Assembly (NCBI GenBank): GCA_013397115.1
Contig: VWZW01007672.1
Span: 185,492-249,491 of the forward strand
Direction of reading: 5' to 3'
DNA: 64,000 bases
From: Edolisoma coerulescens
Lineage: Eukaryota > Chordata > Aves > Passeriformes > Campephagidae
A program made the position numbers and the translations under genes. The notes under the pieces were generated by a model that had not been told where the DNA came from, made no database searches, and saw only the letters and a program-made list of their open reading frames with translations. Within the stretch, counting starts at the first letter, position 1. Every line of letters starts with the position of its first letter. Shown here in pieces: positions 24,338 through 35,763 of the stretch.

Positions 24338-24448
24338 GTTGTTCACCTGGACAACATGAAACACGAGGAGGAGATCCAGAAGTTCCCTCTGCAGACTCCC
24401 TACTACGACATGGCAGCCCCCGAGCCCTCGCCCTACAGTGACAAACTG
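24338..24448 (+). CDS. NECTIN1: nectin-1 beta-type cytoplasmic exon 2 with YxxM motif
   Basis: A 111-base exon of exactly 37 codons, phase 0 at both ends, with acceptor TGCTCCAG and donor ACTG|GTAAGG. It reads VVHLDNMKHEEEIQKF, then PLQTPYYDMAAPEPSPYSDKL. The Tyr-Tyr-Asp-Met element is a YxxM motif, a potential binding site for PI3-kinase p85 SH2 domains if phosphorylated. The adjoining PYYD is conserved in the nectin-2 alpha tail as I remember it. Because the donor is in phase 0, this exon can join either of the phase-0 terminal exons at 29448 and 35764, or be read through into the intron. Confidence 0.92.
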
Positions 24449-24862
24449 GTAAGGACAAAGGGTGGCAGTGGCACTGCTGGCACCTCACCCCAGCCTCAGC
24501 TGGCTCACAGGACCTCTCACCCTAAAACAGAAAGATTCCCACCATCCACAGCCCAGGATTATCCCGTCCTGGAGGAGAGCAGCCTCCACACTCTGATCTC
24601 AGCCCACCCTGGTTCAGCTGTCCATAGGTCCCAGAGCTGTGCCTTTATGGGTCATCCCTCAGTGAAACGCCCTGCCCACCCCAAATTCTTCACCTGCAAG
24701 CCACCTACCCCACCCTGGCCACTCCTCACCCCCTGCAAGGAGCCCCTGTTGGAGTTTGCAGCTGTGGGAAGCAGCAGTGAGAGCTTCACAAAGCAATTAT
24801 CTGCAGGGCAGAGCGTGCCAGCGTTTGACTCTTACTTGACAACAACAAGTTCAGTTCTTTAA
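24449..24862 (+). CDS. NECTIN1: possible intron-retained end of the beta-type tail
   Basis: If the donor at 24449 is not used, the frame continues for 137 codons (VRTKGGSGTAGTSPQPQL at the start) to TAA at 24860-24862. The first residues, V-R-T, recall the V-R-T found after PYYDL in nectin-2 alpha as I remember it, so read-through of this donor may be the ancestral way of ending the short-tail isoform. No AATAAA was seen shortly after the stop, and the tail beyond the first residues resembles nothing I know. A spurious open frame is a real alternative. Confidence 0.3.
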   Translation, partial: VRTKGGSGTAGTSPQPQLAHRTSHPKTERFPPSTAQDYPVLEESSLHTLISAHPGSAVHRSQSCAFMGHPSVKRPAHPKFFTCKPPTPPWPLLTPCKEPLLEFAAVGSSSESFTKQLSAGQSVPAFDSYLTTTSSVL

Positions 24863-27565
24863 ACCCTTTTTTTCTTTTTTTTTCTGGTGTGTGGATTTGT
24901 TCAGCCTCAGATGGGGAGATGTTAATGTGAGGCAGCAGCAGCAGGGAGAGATTAAGGGTCAGGAGGAGATGCTGGCAGTCACATGGGAGAGGCTGGTTTG
25001 CAAGGAGTGAGGAAATGTGGGATGCAAAGCCGTAGGGAACAGAAAACAGGTAAGATTTGAGTGGGTTTTTTTGATGAGAAAACAGAAAACCATCCTCCTC
25101 CCAGGCCTTGGACAATATCCTTTCCCTCCCTCACCCCGTGGCATGGGGAGGCTCTGTCTTTTTATCCACAGGAGACAGATAATCCCAATGTAAATCCTCA
25201 CGAGGAGGTCGGAGCACTGCACGCCCAGCCGGGTGCTGCAGCACTGTGAACTCCCTGCCTGGAGAAAGGTGTATAAACATCAGCCCAGGCTGGACTAACT
25301 CTTCATGAACCCCACTAATTACAACCCAGTTCATCCCCGTGTGACCCTGCCAGGCGTGTTCCTGTGCAGATAATGGAAGGACAGGGCCCAGTGACCTTTA
25401 GCTGGCACAATTCTGCAGCGAGGCATATGCCGAGGGCGTTGGAAATCAAAAGGCACAGTTCTGTGCTGAGCCGGGTGGATGTGATCCTATTTACTCCATC
25501 CCTAAAGGAAAACTCCCCCTTGGAGCCCTCCCTCAGTCCTGGGGCTGGTCCCCAGCTCTCTCTGATCCTTGCTGAGTTTTAAATGAAACACACGATCCTG
25601 GAGCAAGACAACTGCTTGAAAAGCATCTGAAAACTGCATTTCAGGCAAGCAGGAGGACAGAGGAGCTCATTTTGGGAAATAACGAGCAGTCAATTAATTA
25701 AGTGGCAGAGTTAGTGATGTGAGATGGGGCCTGATGGGTTGCTGCTCCGTAACCATGGGAACAGAGTTCGCTGCTCTCAATCCTGGCCGGAGAAGATGCA
25801 TTTCCATGTCCCACGCCCGGCACCGGCAGCTCCTCGCCCGTGGATTCGGCCGGGAGGGGACGGACTGTGGAGCTCTCGTTTCACGTGGCCCACGAAGAAC
25901 CGGCTCTGCAGCCAGGACGGGGTGTCTGGGGCACGCCAGCTGCTGCCACAGCTCTTGGCACGGGCCTGGCACAGCTGTGGCTGAGCCTGGCCCTGCTCAG
26001 CTCGGCTGGCAGCGTGTCAGGCTCACCCATCACGTACCTGCGCCGCGCTCTGGCTCTCTGCCCCAGCAGCGGGATGAAGCTCGCTCCCGTTCCTCGCTGA
26101 ATCGCTGCATCCTTTGGGCAGGCAGCTGGCTGCTCGGGTTTGGGACTGGCAAGGGAGAGAAGGGTGCCAAGGAGTGCTGATTTGGCTGGATTCTTCCCAC
26201 GTCACCCAGACAGGACTCGCTGCCACAGCCAGGCCAGGGGTGGGCTGTGCTGTCCGGCCACGCTTTGCAAGGAACAAGCTTTGCCTTCCTCCCTGCAGGG
26301 AAAAAAAGTGACATGCAGCACTTTTTTCACCCTTAAAGCACTGCAGAAGCCTCCTTTTCATGTCACAGTGGGATTCTGAGGGGTGGGAACCTCCAGGGGA
26401 CAGCAGTAGGGATGGTGGGGGTTACCAAACCAGCACCATGGGATGGAGTGAGAGCTGCCCAGTCCTTCACCTGAGGGCTGGGTCGGCTGGAGGATGAGGA
26501 GGGAGGCACATCCCCGGTCTCTGCCAGGCTCACTTTGGCACAGCCCCGCTGCCACCGTGCTCAAAGGCAGATGCAGGCAGCTGCTCCGGGGTGTCCCTGG
26601 TTCTGGGATCCTTGAGAGGGAAAGGCACAGCAGAAAGGCTGGATCTTCCTGTTCTGCCTGTACTTCATCTGGAGATTTGGCTTGGGAGGGGAGTGAAGAA
26701 GATGAGAGCGGAAGGGAACGGATTCTGCAGGAAAATGGGGCGGGTGCCTTCAGCTTTAAATGAATCGTGCAAAACCTCGTAATTTGGGATAAACCAGATT
26801 TATCACGAGGCGGCATGAAAGCCACTGCCTGGGGTTGACGATTTCACAGAACCAGAATGGGAGTCAGGGAGTGATTAGAGATGGCAAAGAGCGAGGGAGG
26901 GGGGAACGGGAGAGGTGCCAGGACAAAATAAAAGAGGCAGGTGGAGGAGGAACCTCCCGAGAGAGTGTGCAGGGACGCGTGTGCGGACGTGTGCTGGCAG
27001 GGGACCAGGACAAGGGGAGAGGCTGGGGCACGTCAGCAGGGCCAGGATACCTGCAGGAGGGGGCAGAACTGTGAATGAATATGTATTTTTAGGTGTTGCA
27101 GGCTGTGGGAAAGCCAGCACAGAGCTGACAGCTCCGAAACGCCCAAGGACAGTGGCGTGGACACTTGGGGCTGCAGGAGTGGGCATAGGGGTGGGGGGGG
27201 CTGCCTGCAGTGATTTCTCTGGGCGATTTTGGGGTAACAGTGAGGATATCAAAGCAGGAAGGGGATGGAGAGTGTGGTCGAGGCGTGTGGGTGGAGGCAG
27301 GTGTGCTCTGCCAGCGCTTTCGTGTCAGGTGGATGCTCCGAGCGTGTGTGAGAGGCAGCAGCAGCGAGAGAGGGAGGTGGAGGCGCGAGTGAGTGGAGGA
27401 GCAGAGCTGTGATTAGTGCCCGTGTCAGCAGGGCCCATTTGCACAGGTAGAAGGGGGAAGTTTCATTGCTGCAGACAGCAAAATAATTCCTCTGGGTTTG
27501 CAGGGCAATTACCGGGGTGCCGATGGTGATGATTTACTCCGAGCGCTTGCGTGAGGCAGTGCCGG

Positions 27566-27581
27566 GCCTTGTATACAAGGC
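27566..27581. other. 16-bp perfect palindrome
   Basis: GCCTTGTATACAAGGC equals its own reverse complement. It contains two inverted ACAAGG half-sites, reminiscent of SOX-type sites. It lies in a stretch poor in simple repeats and rich in AT-type cores (GGCAATTACC, TTATTGATATTGTAATAAA). Function is unknown. Confidence 0.6.
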
Positions 27582-29244
27582 ACGTTATTGATATTGTAAT
27601 AAATTCTGCTCCAAACAGGCAGCAAGGAGCAGGAGGGAGCCCAAGAGTGGGAGAAAGGGAGGGAAATCCGTGGAGAAAACATCTCCTGTGGGGAGAAAGC
27701 AGGAGAGGAGTGAGGCAAAGCAGACAGGATAGGAGTGAGGAGGTGAGACTTAAGTCTGCCTTTCTCCAGGAGCAGGGGAGGTACTGAGACACAAAATTCG
27801 GGGGAAAAGAGCCCTGCAGGGCCTAGGTTTAGGTCTGAGGCTGGACTTGGCGTTGCTAACTTTCCTAAATGTCCAAGCTCTGGGTCCAGACACGAAGCAG
27901 AGGCTCCATGGGACGCGCAGCTTTCCTGCCAACCCCACGCCACTGCCACCTGGGCAGGACAGAGGTGACCTCCAGCCCTCTGCTCCTCCGGCCTCCAGCT
28001 TTGCTGAGCTCTGGAAATGCTGCTGCAGCCCCCATTCCCCATCATTCCCCTCATCCCCGTGGCTGAGGGGCAGGATCAGGCAGCCAAGCCCTGGCACAGG
28101 CCAGCGCAGCGGGCAGGGATAGTCACTGACTGCACAACCCCTTCCAGCAGCAGGCACTCGACCAGCTCGTCACAGGGCTATAAACCCCTAAAAACGGCTC
28201 AGCCACAGCTGGTGGGTGGCTGAGGACACTTCCAAACAAAGAGGAGAGAAACACTTTCAAATCAAACACCTTTTGCATCACTGCCATGCGGTGCAGCCAT
28301 TTTGGAAAGGGGAGAGAGAGCCTGGAAAGCTGTTTTGTTTGGAAGAGACACCTCTCTCCTCTCAGAGAGGCTCAGCAGATGCCTGGCTAATGCTGGCACC
28401 GAAACCAGCCCCAAAAGTGAGGATTAAAGAAACTCCACGGGGCAAGAAGCCAGGATCCCCCTCATACCGTGGCTGCTGGCACCAAGGCTCCTCCTGGTGA
28501 TCCGTATTCCCCGCTGAGCCACGAGCTCTCTGGGCTCTCCTGCCTTGCAGGCTTCTCCCATTGTTATCTGCATGAAGGATGTCTGGGCAGGAACGATCAG
28601 ACAAATTGGATAATATTCCATTCATGCAGTTCTTGCTGATAAGCCTGCTTAGTGAAGGAATACCCATAAATATTTCCATGCCAAAGGAGGATGCTTTCAG
28701 CATCTCTTAGACCGTGTTACAATGACAGAAGCGTGCTGCAGAGTTAATCTGCAGTGCCAAGCTGTGCAGCCAAGCCTCTCGTTAAACGAGGCTCTTCAGA
28801 ACTCCTCAGCCCCCACGCCGGGGCAAAACAGCAGCGGTGGCCAAGCAGTGTCACTGCCCCGTGGCCATGCCTTTGGGGTTCTGGCTTTAAAGCCATTCCC
28901 TCCGGGGATCTTCTCCCCAAAACCCAAAATTCAAACCAATGATTTTCATTCATGTCCCCTGCAAACCTGAGTTTACAATGAACCCCAAATTCTTGGGTTA
29001 AAACAGAGAGCTCAGGAGCGCGGTGAGGTCTGAATTCACTGATCCAGCCCCAGCTAAGGAAAGTGCTGATCCCAGAGGGGTTCAGTGGAAGATGAGAGCA
29101 GCGAGAGGCTGCTGGAGCAGCCCCAGTGGAAGGGGCAGTGGCTGGGAGTGCTGCCAGCCGGGGCTGGGTCACTCAGCTCTGCTTTTGGGGGAGCAGCGCC
29201 TTCGGGACTTGTGCTTTGATTTGGGATTTTACCTGACTGATAAT

Positions 29245-29447
29245 TCATTACCTCCCTACCTCCCTCTTTTTAACTGTTTTTTCTTCCTCCTCCCCTCCCT
29301 CCTCCTCCTTTTCTTCTTTCTTCCCCTTCACCCCCCGTGTCCTGTCTCACCCCTCACCATCTGCACGGACCCTCTGTCCTCACTCCCACCTCCCCCCCAA
29401 CTCCTCCCTCGTGTCCCCCCACCGCCTTGCTGCTCTCTTCTCTCCAG
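29245..29447 (+). promoter_or_regulatory. NECTIN1: 200-base polypyrimidine tract before the ITIM exon
   Basis: About 200 bases of predominantly C/T with TTCTTCTTTCTT and CTCTCTTCTCTCC motifs run up to the AG of the ITIM exon. Such tracts bind PTB-family splicing repressors, so regulated use of the exon is plausible. This is inference from composition. Confidence 0.5.
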
Positions 29448-29588
29448 AGCCCTGGCAACAAGGACTGTGATGTCCAGTATGCAGAGCTGGACACGTCCGC
29501 TCTGGCCGCGTCACCCAGCCCTCGGACCTCCATCCATGCTGGCGGAGACCTAGTCGAGTATGCAACCATCCAGCCCAACTTACGCTAG
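29448..29588 (+). CDS. NECTIN1: alternative nectin-1 terminal exon with tandem ITIM motifs
   Basis: After TTCTCTCCAG this exon opens in phase 0, compatible with the donor at 24448, and encodes 46 residues ending in TAG. It starts SPGNKDCDVQYAELDTS. It contains V-Q-Y-A-E-L and V-E-Y-A-T-I, both fitting (S/I/V/L)xYxx(I/V/L), with the tyrosines 27 residues apart. Tandem ITIMs at about this spacing recruit SHP-1 or SHP-2 in inhibitory receptors such as SIRP-alpha and MPZL1. The tail lacks the PDZ ligand of nectin-1 alpha. The codon-level motif conservation, acceptor and phase support a real exon; a signalling role is inferred. I do not recall this tail from the standard human isoforms, and an unrelated gene's exon here is unlikely but not excluded. 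Confidence 0.83.
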   Translation, partial: SPGNKDCDVQYAELDTSALAASPSPRTSIHAGGDLVEYATIQPNLR

Positions 29589-31680
29589 CGCATGTCACTC
29601 TAGGCCCTTTCCCCTCACTTCTGGCCTCAAGGTACACACGGCACTCTGCCTTCCTCACTGCACCCCTCAAAGTCACCGCTGCCCTCCCCCTGGATCCCTC
29701 CCTCCCTGTGGAGCGCTCCCTCTGCGTCCCGTCTGGCCCTCCCTGCCTGCTCTGTCTCTCTCTCTCCCTGCTGCCCTGCTCTTTGGGGGTGCTGCCAGGA
29801 ATGCTTTTGCCTCGCCTTGCCTCTCTGCATGCTCTTTTTGCTGTGTTTCCCTTCGCTTCCTGCAGCCAGGCATGTGGGAGAGGGGCAGAGGGCTCACGGC
29901 CTCATGTCAGAGCAGGGGTTCGCCCCCCTGCTCCAGGTGGGTCGGAAGTTCCTGCTCTGGTTCGGGGGATTTCTGCAGCAGCTGTGCGGAATCAGGAGTC
30001 AGAGATGCTGAGAGGGATTTTCCAGGCCAGGACAAGGAGGGGAGGGAAAGGAAAAGGGGCTGATGGAAAGGGAAATGAAGAAAAAGAAGAGCTTGTGTGC
30101 ATGTGGCAGTAACTGTAGAGAAGACGGAGCATATGTGCATGTGTGAGAGAACAAGGTGGGAGAGGGTGGGAGAGAATATGGGAACACCTAAAGGCTCCTG
30201 AAAGACTCCGTGGATGAGAGACAGGCAGAGAGGGACCGTGCATGTGACAATAACAGGGCTGGCGTGGCGTGACGTTGGTGCAGGTGGCAAATTCGGATGC
30301 TTGGGAGAGAGGGAGATGGATTATTTTCCTTGGTGTTCTCCTTCTCAAAACTAGGCACAGACCGAGCCCTGTTCTCCTGATCAAGTGTGACCAGACTTTT
30401 TCAAGCTCAGGTCCTGTGGCAGGGAGCGATCAGGGCTCAGTTGGTTTTTCTGGACCATCTCTAGTGACCCTTTGAATGCTGTTTTTTTAGTGGAAAGGGG
30501 TGACTTCAGCTCCTCCTACATTCCTTTGCCCCATAATCACAGCTTTTCCTCAGTTGTTAAAGCCACCAGGTCCCTGAAAGGGAGACATCTCTGCTTTCCC
30601 ACCTTTGCTGGATGATGCCAAGAGGTTTTGGCCAAGGAAATGCCACTGGTACCCCTCTCCTTGGCTCCAGCTCTCCCTCACTCCGGTGTATTCCCAAAGC
30701 TCTGGTGACTCCAGGTTCTGCCTTGCTCCTTCCCCTTTATTTTGCTGCCTTTCCAGCAGCAGGAAGGGGCTGTGGGTTTAAAGGGAAGGGTGAGGAGAAA
30801 AGGCAGACAGAAAATAGAGGGAGAGGAGCTGCTTTGCAGGTCCCTGAAACCTCCTGGTCACCCCAGGTGGATCAGAGGAGGCTCAAGATAAGCGGCAGCT
30901 TGGGGATGGAGAGGGACGGCTTGGAGAAGATAAAGGACATTGGATCACCGGGAAGGAGGGCAAGGAGGAAAAGCAGGAGGAAAATGGCACTTTTACAAAG
31001 CCCCCCTGGACAATCCTGTTGCTCAGGGTCTGCCTGAGGTTAGGAGCTCTGCGGGTGAGGGTGCAGCACACACACCTGGGTGCCAGGGGCTGCTCCGGTT
31101 TGCCTCTATCCCTGTGCTCCCTGGTTTTCCCGTGCTGGAAGCAGCCCTGTAGTTCCCCTGCCGTAGCAAAGCCCTCCTAGGTGAGTGTCTGCAGCAGCCC
31201 CGGCCGGAGCAGATCCGTAACCTCTCTCTCTTGCGGTGTCTCACCCACTCCTGCTCCCAGAATGAGGATCAAGGTCTTCGTAGACGTAACGAGCGAGAGT
31301 GGACAGTAAGTTTTGGACTGGTTTGGTTTTTCCTTCTCTTGTGGGGGGCTGTTTGTCGCCGGACAGAGGGGCTGGGCAGCTCCCAGGCATTCCCAGCCTC
31401 CTGCATCCTCTCTGGGATGAGAATTCCAGCCCTGAGGAAGGGGTGGTTGAACCCAGCCTCTCTCCCTCGTGTCTTCGCCTCCTGTTCCCAACAGATTCTT
31501 GGGCTGCTCCCACTGCTCCAAACAAGGCAAGAGCTCCCTAATCCATCTTGGGAGGTCTCGCCTCGTCCTCCCCGGGGTGGGGAATTTTATTGTCAGCAAA
31601 AGGACAGTAATCCTCCAAATCCAAATTTGGAAATCCTCCCAGTCTCTCTGAAGTAAAAATAAAGCCAGTCATATGGCGCT
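29589..31680 (+). other. NECTIN1: possible 3' UTR of the ITIM isoform
   Basis: Sequence after the ITIM stop up to the first AATAAA at 31658. There is no coding continuation. A weak donor (CAAG|GTACAC) occurs at 29632. The UTR boundary is a guess based on the first hexamer. Confidence 0.35.
31658..31663 (+). terminator. poly(A) signal AATAAA, candidate for the ITIM isoform
   Basis: The first canonical hexamer after the ITIM exon, in AAGTAAAAATAAAGCC. Others follow at 31915, 33126 and 33207. Confidence 0.35.
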
Positions 31681-34600
31681 TTGAAGGTGTAATCTCCCTG
31701 CTAAGACACACCACAGATCAGGGCAATTTCTTTTTTTTTGATGCTTTTTTAATTATTTCCTCCCCCTTCACCTCCCCACACTCCGGCTCTCGGTTTTGCC
31801 GGGGAATTTCTCCTCCCTGTTGCAGCAAGAATAGCTGGAAACCATCAGACTTGGATCAGGAACACAACAAATCAGTGAGCAGGGTTCCAATTCCCATCTC
31901 CAAATTGAGGGAGAAATAAAGCAAAGAGGTGCCTCCATGTTAGTTTCCCATTCTTAAATGAGGATGTCAGCCCTGCCTTGACTCCAAAAGGGTGGAGAGG
32001 AGGATTTGGGAGAGAAGCAGCGAGGAGGGAAATGTTTGGGATGATTGATGGTGTGAGGTGCTGTAGGAACACGGACCAGGTACGTACCAGAGGCAGCAGG
32101 GGAAGAGAAGAGCATGCTGTGAGAAGGAATGCAACGTTCTGAGCAAGTTTTCTGCATAATTAATACTTGCATGTGTCTGAATGCACCCCTCTTCATAGGT
32201 CCTTGCTCTGTATTCTGGGAATTTCAGCTCCACTGTTTTATTTCTGAACCCAGGGGCGAGCCCCTCTGTCCCACCTGCCCTCAGTTTTGTCCTCACAGAA
32301 GCCCAAGCTCAGGACCACTGGTTCCTGCTCATCCCTGACATATGAATGTTTGTTCTTCCCTCAGGACAGGGATTATCCAAGAACTCCCTCACAGATAAAA
32401 GCATCAAACAGAGCAGGAACGTGCCCAGGGATACCCAAAATCATGGCCATACTTGGAAGTGGGAAAAACAGCTTCAATACCCCGAGTAGGGAGGTCAGAC
32501 CCAGGGGAGGATGTGAGGCTCCCAACACCATGAGGAAATGCTTCTTTTTTTGGTTCTTGGTGTATTTTCTGTCCCCTCAACACCTCCAGCCTCTGCACTG
32601 GCTGCTCCACAGTGGGACAGCAGCTTTGTGTGGCTGTCACTCCACAGAGCTGCTGCTTCCTGGCCATCAGCCTCTGCTGCAGCCTGAAATGCAAAACCAG
32701 CTGGTCAGAAGGGTCAGGGTAGTAGCAGCCCAAAATTTCAGGAGTTTTGAGCAGCAGGGGCTTTTCCCAGCCAGGCAAACACAGCTGAACACATTCCATG
32801 AGTGCAAAAATGTGTTTGCCTTGAGCTTGGCCAAGCAGAGAAAAAACCATTACCCGTCCAACTCTCACCTGTAAAATCTTCAGCCTTCCCAAAAACCATA
32901 GCAGAGAAACCCTCAGGTCACCGAGAAGGAGTTTCTCACTTTCAGACCAGTAAGAACTCATTATCCCAAGATGATTAAAAGTACAGGACATGGTCAGCTG
33001 CTGCACAGCTCCTGTTACCCAAAGAGATGTTCTGCAAACAGAAGAAAAGATGGAACCGGGTGCGGAGGGATGGAGAAGGGCTGAGAGTAACTCATGGCAG
33101 AAATGAAAGCTCCCTAATTCAATCAAATAAAGCCTGTTTAAAGGTAATCTGCCAGGCTGTCTGAAATGGATAGATTGCTGACATCCCCTTTAATCAAGCT
33201 CTTGGAAATAAAACTTGAGAGGGGAGGATGTAACCCAGATAATGAAGAATTGCATGGAGTCATGCTGGAGACAAAGGCAACTGGGAGAAGTCAGGTGGGG
33301 GAAGGTGGTGGAATCGTGTGCCAGTTCAATTTAATTAGTTCATTATCCCTAATTTAATTTCAAACTTCGTTAAAGATAAATTAGATTGGGGAAAAGTCAC
33401 AGTGGGACTGGGGAAGGAAGTCAAAGGGCACCGGCTGCTAAATCTGTTAAAAAACACCAGGCTGGTTTTGTTCTCCTCCCTTTTGCCACTTAGAAATGAG
33501 TTCAGGGAACAAAGCAAGAGCAGAGCAACTCCTGGTTCAGGTGCTGAGGAAAGGCAAAAGGAGCCAGGGAATTCTCTTCCTTTGGCCCTGACATTCTCCC
33601 GCTGACCCCACCTGTGAGGAGTGAGCACAAAACAGGGGCCAGCAAGAAAAGAAGGATTTGTTTGCGCTCACCTGTGCAAACAGAGGCTCTGACAAAACTG
33701 CACTCAGTGCCTTTGGCAATGCTGCATGGCTCCTGTCCCTCCCGGGGCCACTTTAACTGGGAGATAAGCAGGAAGAAAAACGCTTTCCTGACCCTGTGCA
33801 TTGCCACGGGCAGCCCATAAAGTGAGTCTGGCAGCCCCTCTGCTGTGCCCTGATCACACCCAGCCCAACTTCCATCGAGGAGCTCTCTCCTAGGAGACCT
33901 TTCTGTCCAGGAGACCTGCACACAGCACTGTCACAGCCTCTGCTTTTCTCCTGCGTGCTCGAAAAGCACATAAACCTCCCTCCCACTTCACTGGTAACAA
34001 ATGACAAGAAGCCCCTTCGCCTGCTCGGTCTCACTAAATTTCTGTAATTAAGACAACTTCCCTTTCAGGTTAGCTTAACCCAGAAAATTAATGATCTCTA
34101 TAAAGCAGGAGGAGAGCATGGCTAAATACAAGGTTTTTCCCCCTTGCAGGTGTGGAAAAGGGTTCTGTCGAGTGTGAGACTTTTTGACAGTAGATTTTAC
34201 AGGGAGAGGACTTTGCACATCCCATTCTCCCTATCTCTGAGCCCTTTTTTATCTCTTTTTATCAGCTGGGGCCATCAGAAGGACAGCAAACATTTATTTA
34301 AGGTTGAGTTAGTGGGGCTTTTTCATGGCCCCTGGCTTGGGTTCCTCCAGTTAAAGAGCTCTAATGCTGCACTTGCCCACATTTTCACTTGGAATTAAAA
34401 GGCTGAAGTGGACAAAACTGTGAGAAGGGCCCTCCAAAATTTAGGATACCAGCATAGCAACTGCACCACTGACTTTTAAAAGCTCAATCTGTAGGAGAAA
34501 CAGTTTTGCCAGTGGAAGGGAAATGAAAATGAGGTTGACCTCAGCATTGCTGCTGTTTTCCTGGGGCTCAGGCAAACTTTCCCTCACTGGGCTCAGCCAG

Positions 34601-35763
34601 GCTGTTCCCAAAATTGCCTTTGTGCCTCTCCCAGCAGTCTGAGCCATCAATAAATTATTGTCAACACCTTGTTTTCTATAGGATTTTTTTTTTTTCCAAG
34701 CGTCCTGGTGAAATATTCATCCAGGAGCTGGCAGCAGATGAGCCGAGCGCGCTGTTCTGTTCCTTCAGGCATTTTCTCCTGAGGGTCAGACCCTTGTCCT
34801 TTCCACTAAACTGACTGTTCCTGGGATTCTGAAAGGGAACAAGGAAGGACTCAAGGGCAAGCTGCTTGCTTCAAACAGCCCCCGCTCAAATCACAGGCAT
34901 CAAAGAGTATTCCAGTGCTGTTCACTCCTTCTTGGAGTAGAAATTATCTCCCGCTGAGCGCCCCTGAGCGCAGGTTGGCTTTAAAAACATCCTCGCCAAA
35001 TGTCCCTCCTGCTTGGGTCACCCTGCAGGGTTTCCAAAGCAGGAAAGGGTCTGGGAGCAGGGAGGAATCCTTCCCATCTGCTGCCACCCTCTGGGGAGCC
35101 GCAGCCCAGGGAGAGATGCTCCCTCAACCCCGGGAGAGCAGAGCATCCACACACAGAGGGAGCATCGCAGGACCGACAGAGCAGCCACGGGTTTGGAAGT
35201 GGTTTTATGTTCTCTGTAGTTGATTTGAGTCACAAAACCAGCCCCAAGGCTTCCCGGGGAGCTGCTCGCACAGGTAACGCCGAGCACTCCTGTCTGCCAC
35301 GTAAACTCCAGGCACAGTGACCTTGTTTTGCACCCCGGCAGGACACATGTGCCCTTTGAATGGAAGAGCACGGGCCTGGCTTAGATTAATGATGCCTTCA
35401 AGCACTGCTTTTCCAAAACTCAGGTGTGGAAAGAGTTAGAAAGCGTGAAAATAAAGTGCCCTTCCTTGGCTGGCTGCTTGTTTTGTCCAGAGAGCAGAGT
35501 ATTTACAGACAAGGGACAAACCGTGCCCCAGCCATCCATATTCATCAGCAATCCGGATATTTCAGGGAGCGAGACAAAAACTTTGCAATGCGAGGATTTA
35601 TCACCCGGGTTTCCATTTTCCTGCAGCAGCGAGCTTGGTAAACTGTTTAATATTCCACCCTGCTTGCTCTCTGTGTGTCTCAGCAAGGAACTGAAGGGCT
35701 GTGTGTGTTTTCTGGCTGGTGATCCCGGAGTTTTCACCCATTGACTTTTGTCTCTACTTGCAG
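31681..35763 (+). other. NECTIN1: intron sequence before the last coding exon
   Basis: No exon recognised. Three further AATAAA hexamers occur but have no clear downstream elements. The acceptor of the next exon is preceded by TTGTCTCTACTTGCAG. Confidence 0.7.

Larger units (their letters stand above)
24863..29447 (+). other. NECTIN1: rest of the intron before the ITIM exon
   Basis: No further exon is recognised. It holds a 16-bp perfect palindrome (27566-27581) and ends in an exceptionally long pyrimidine-rich tract. Confidence 0.75.

Noticed and set aside
32365..32874. Possible extra phase-0 exon after TTCTTCCCTCAG, open for 169 codons
   Set aside because: The acceptor is fair and the phase fits, but the peptide shows no motif, domain or nectin-like feature, and codon composition looks non-coding. 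I kept it out of the gene model.
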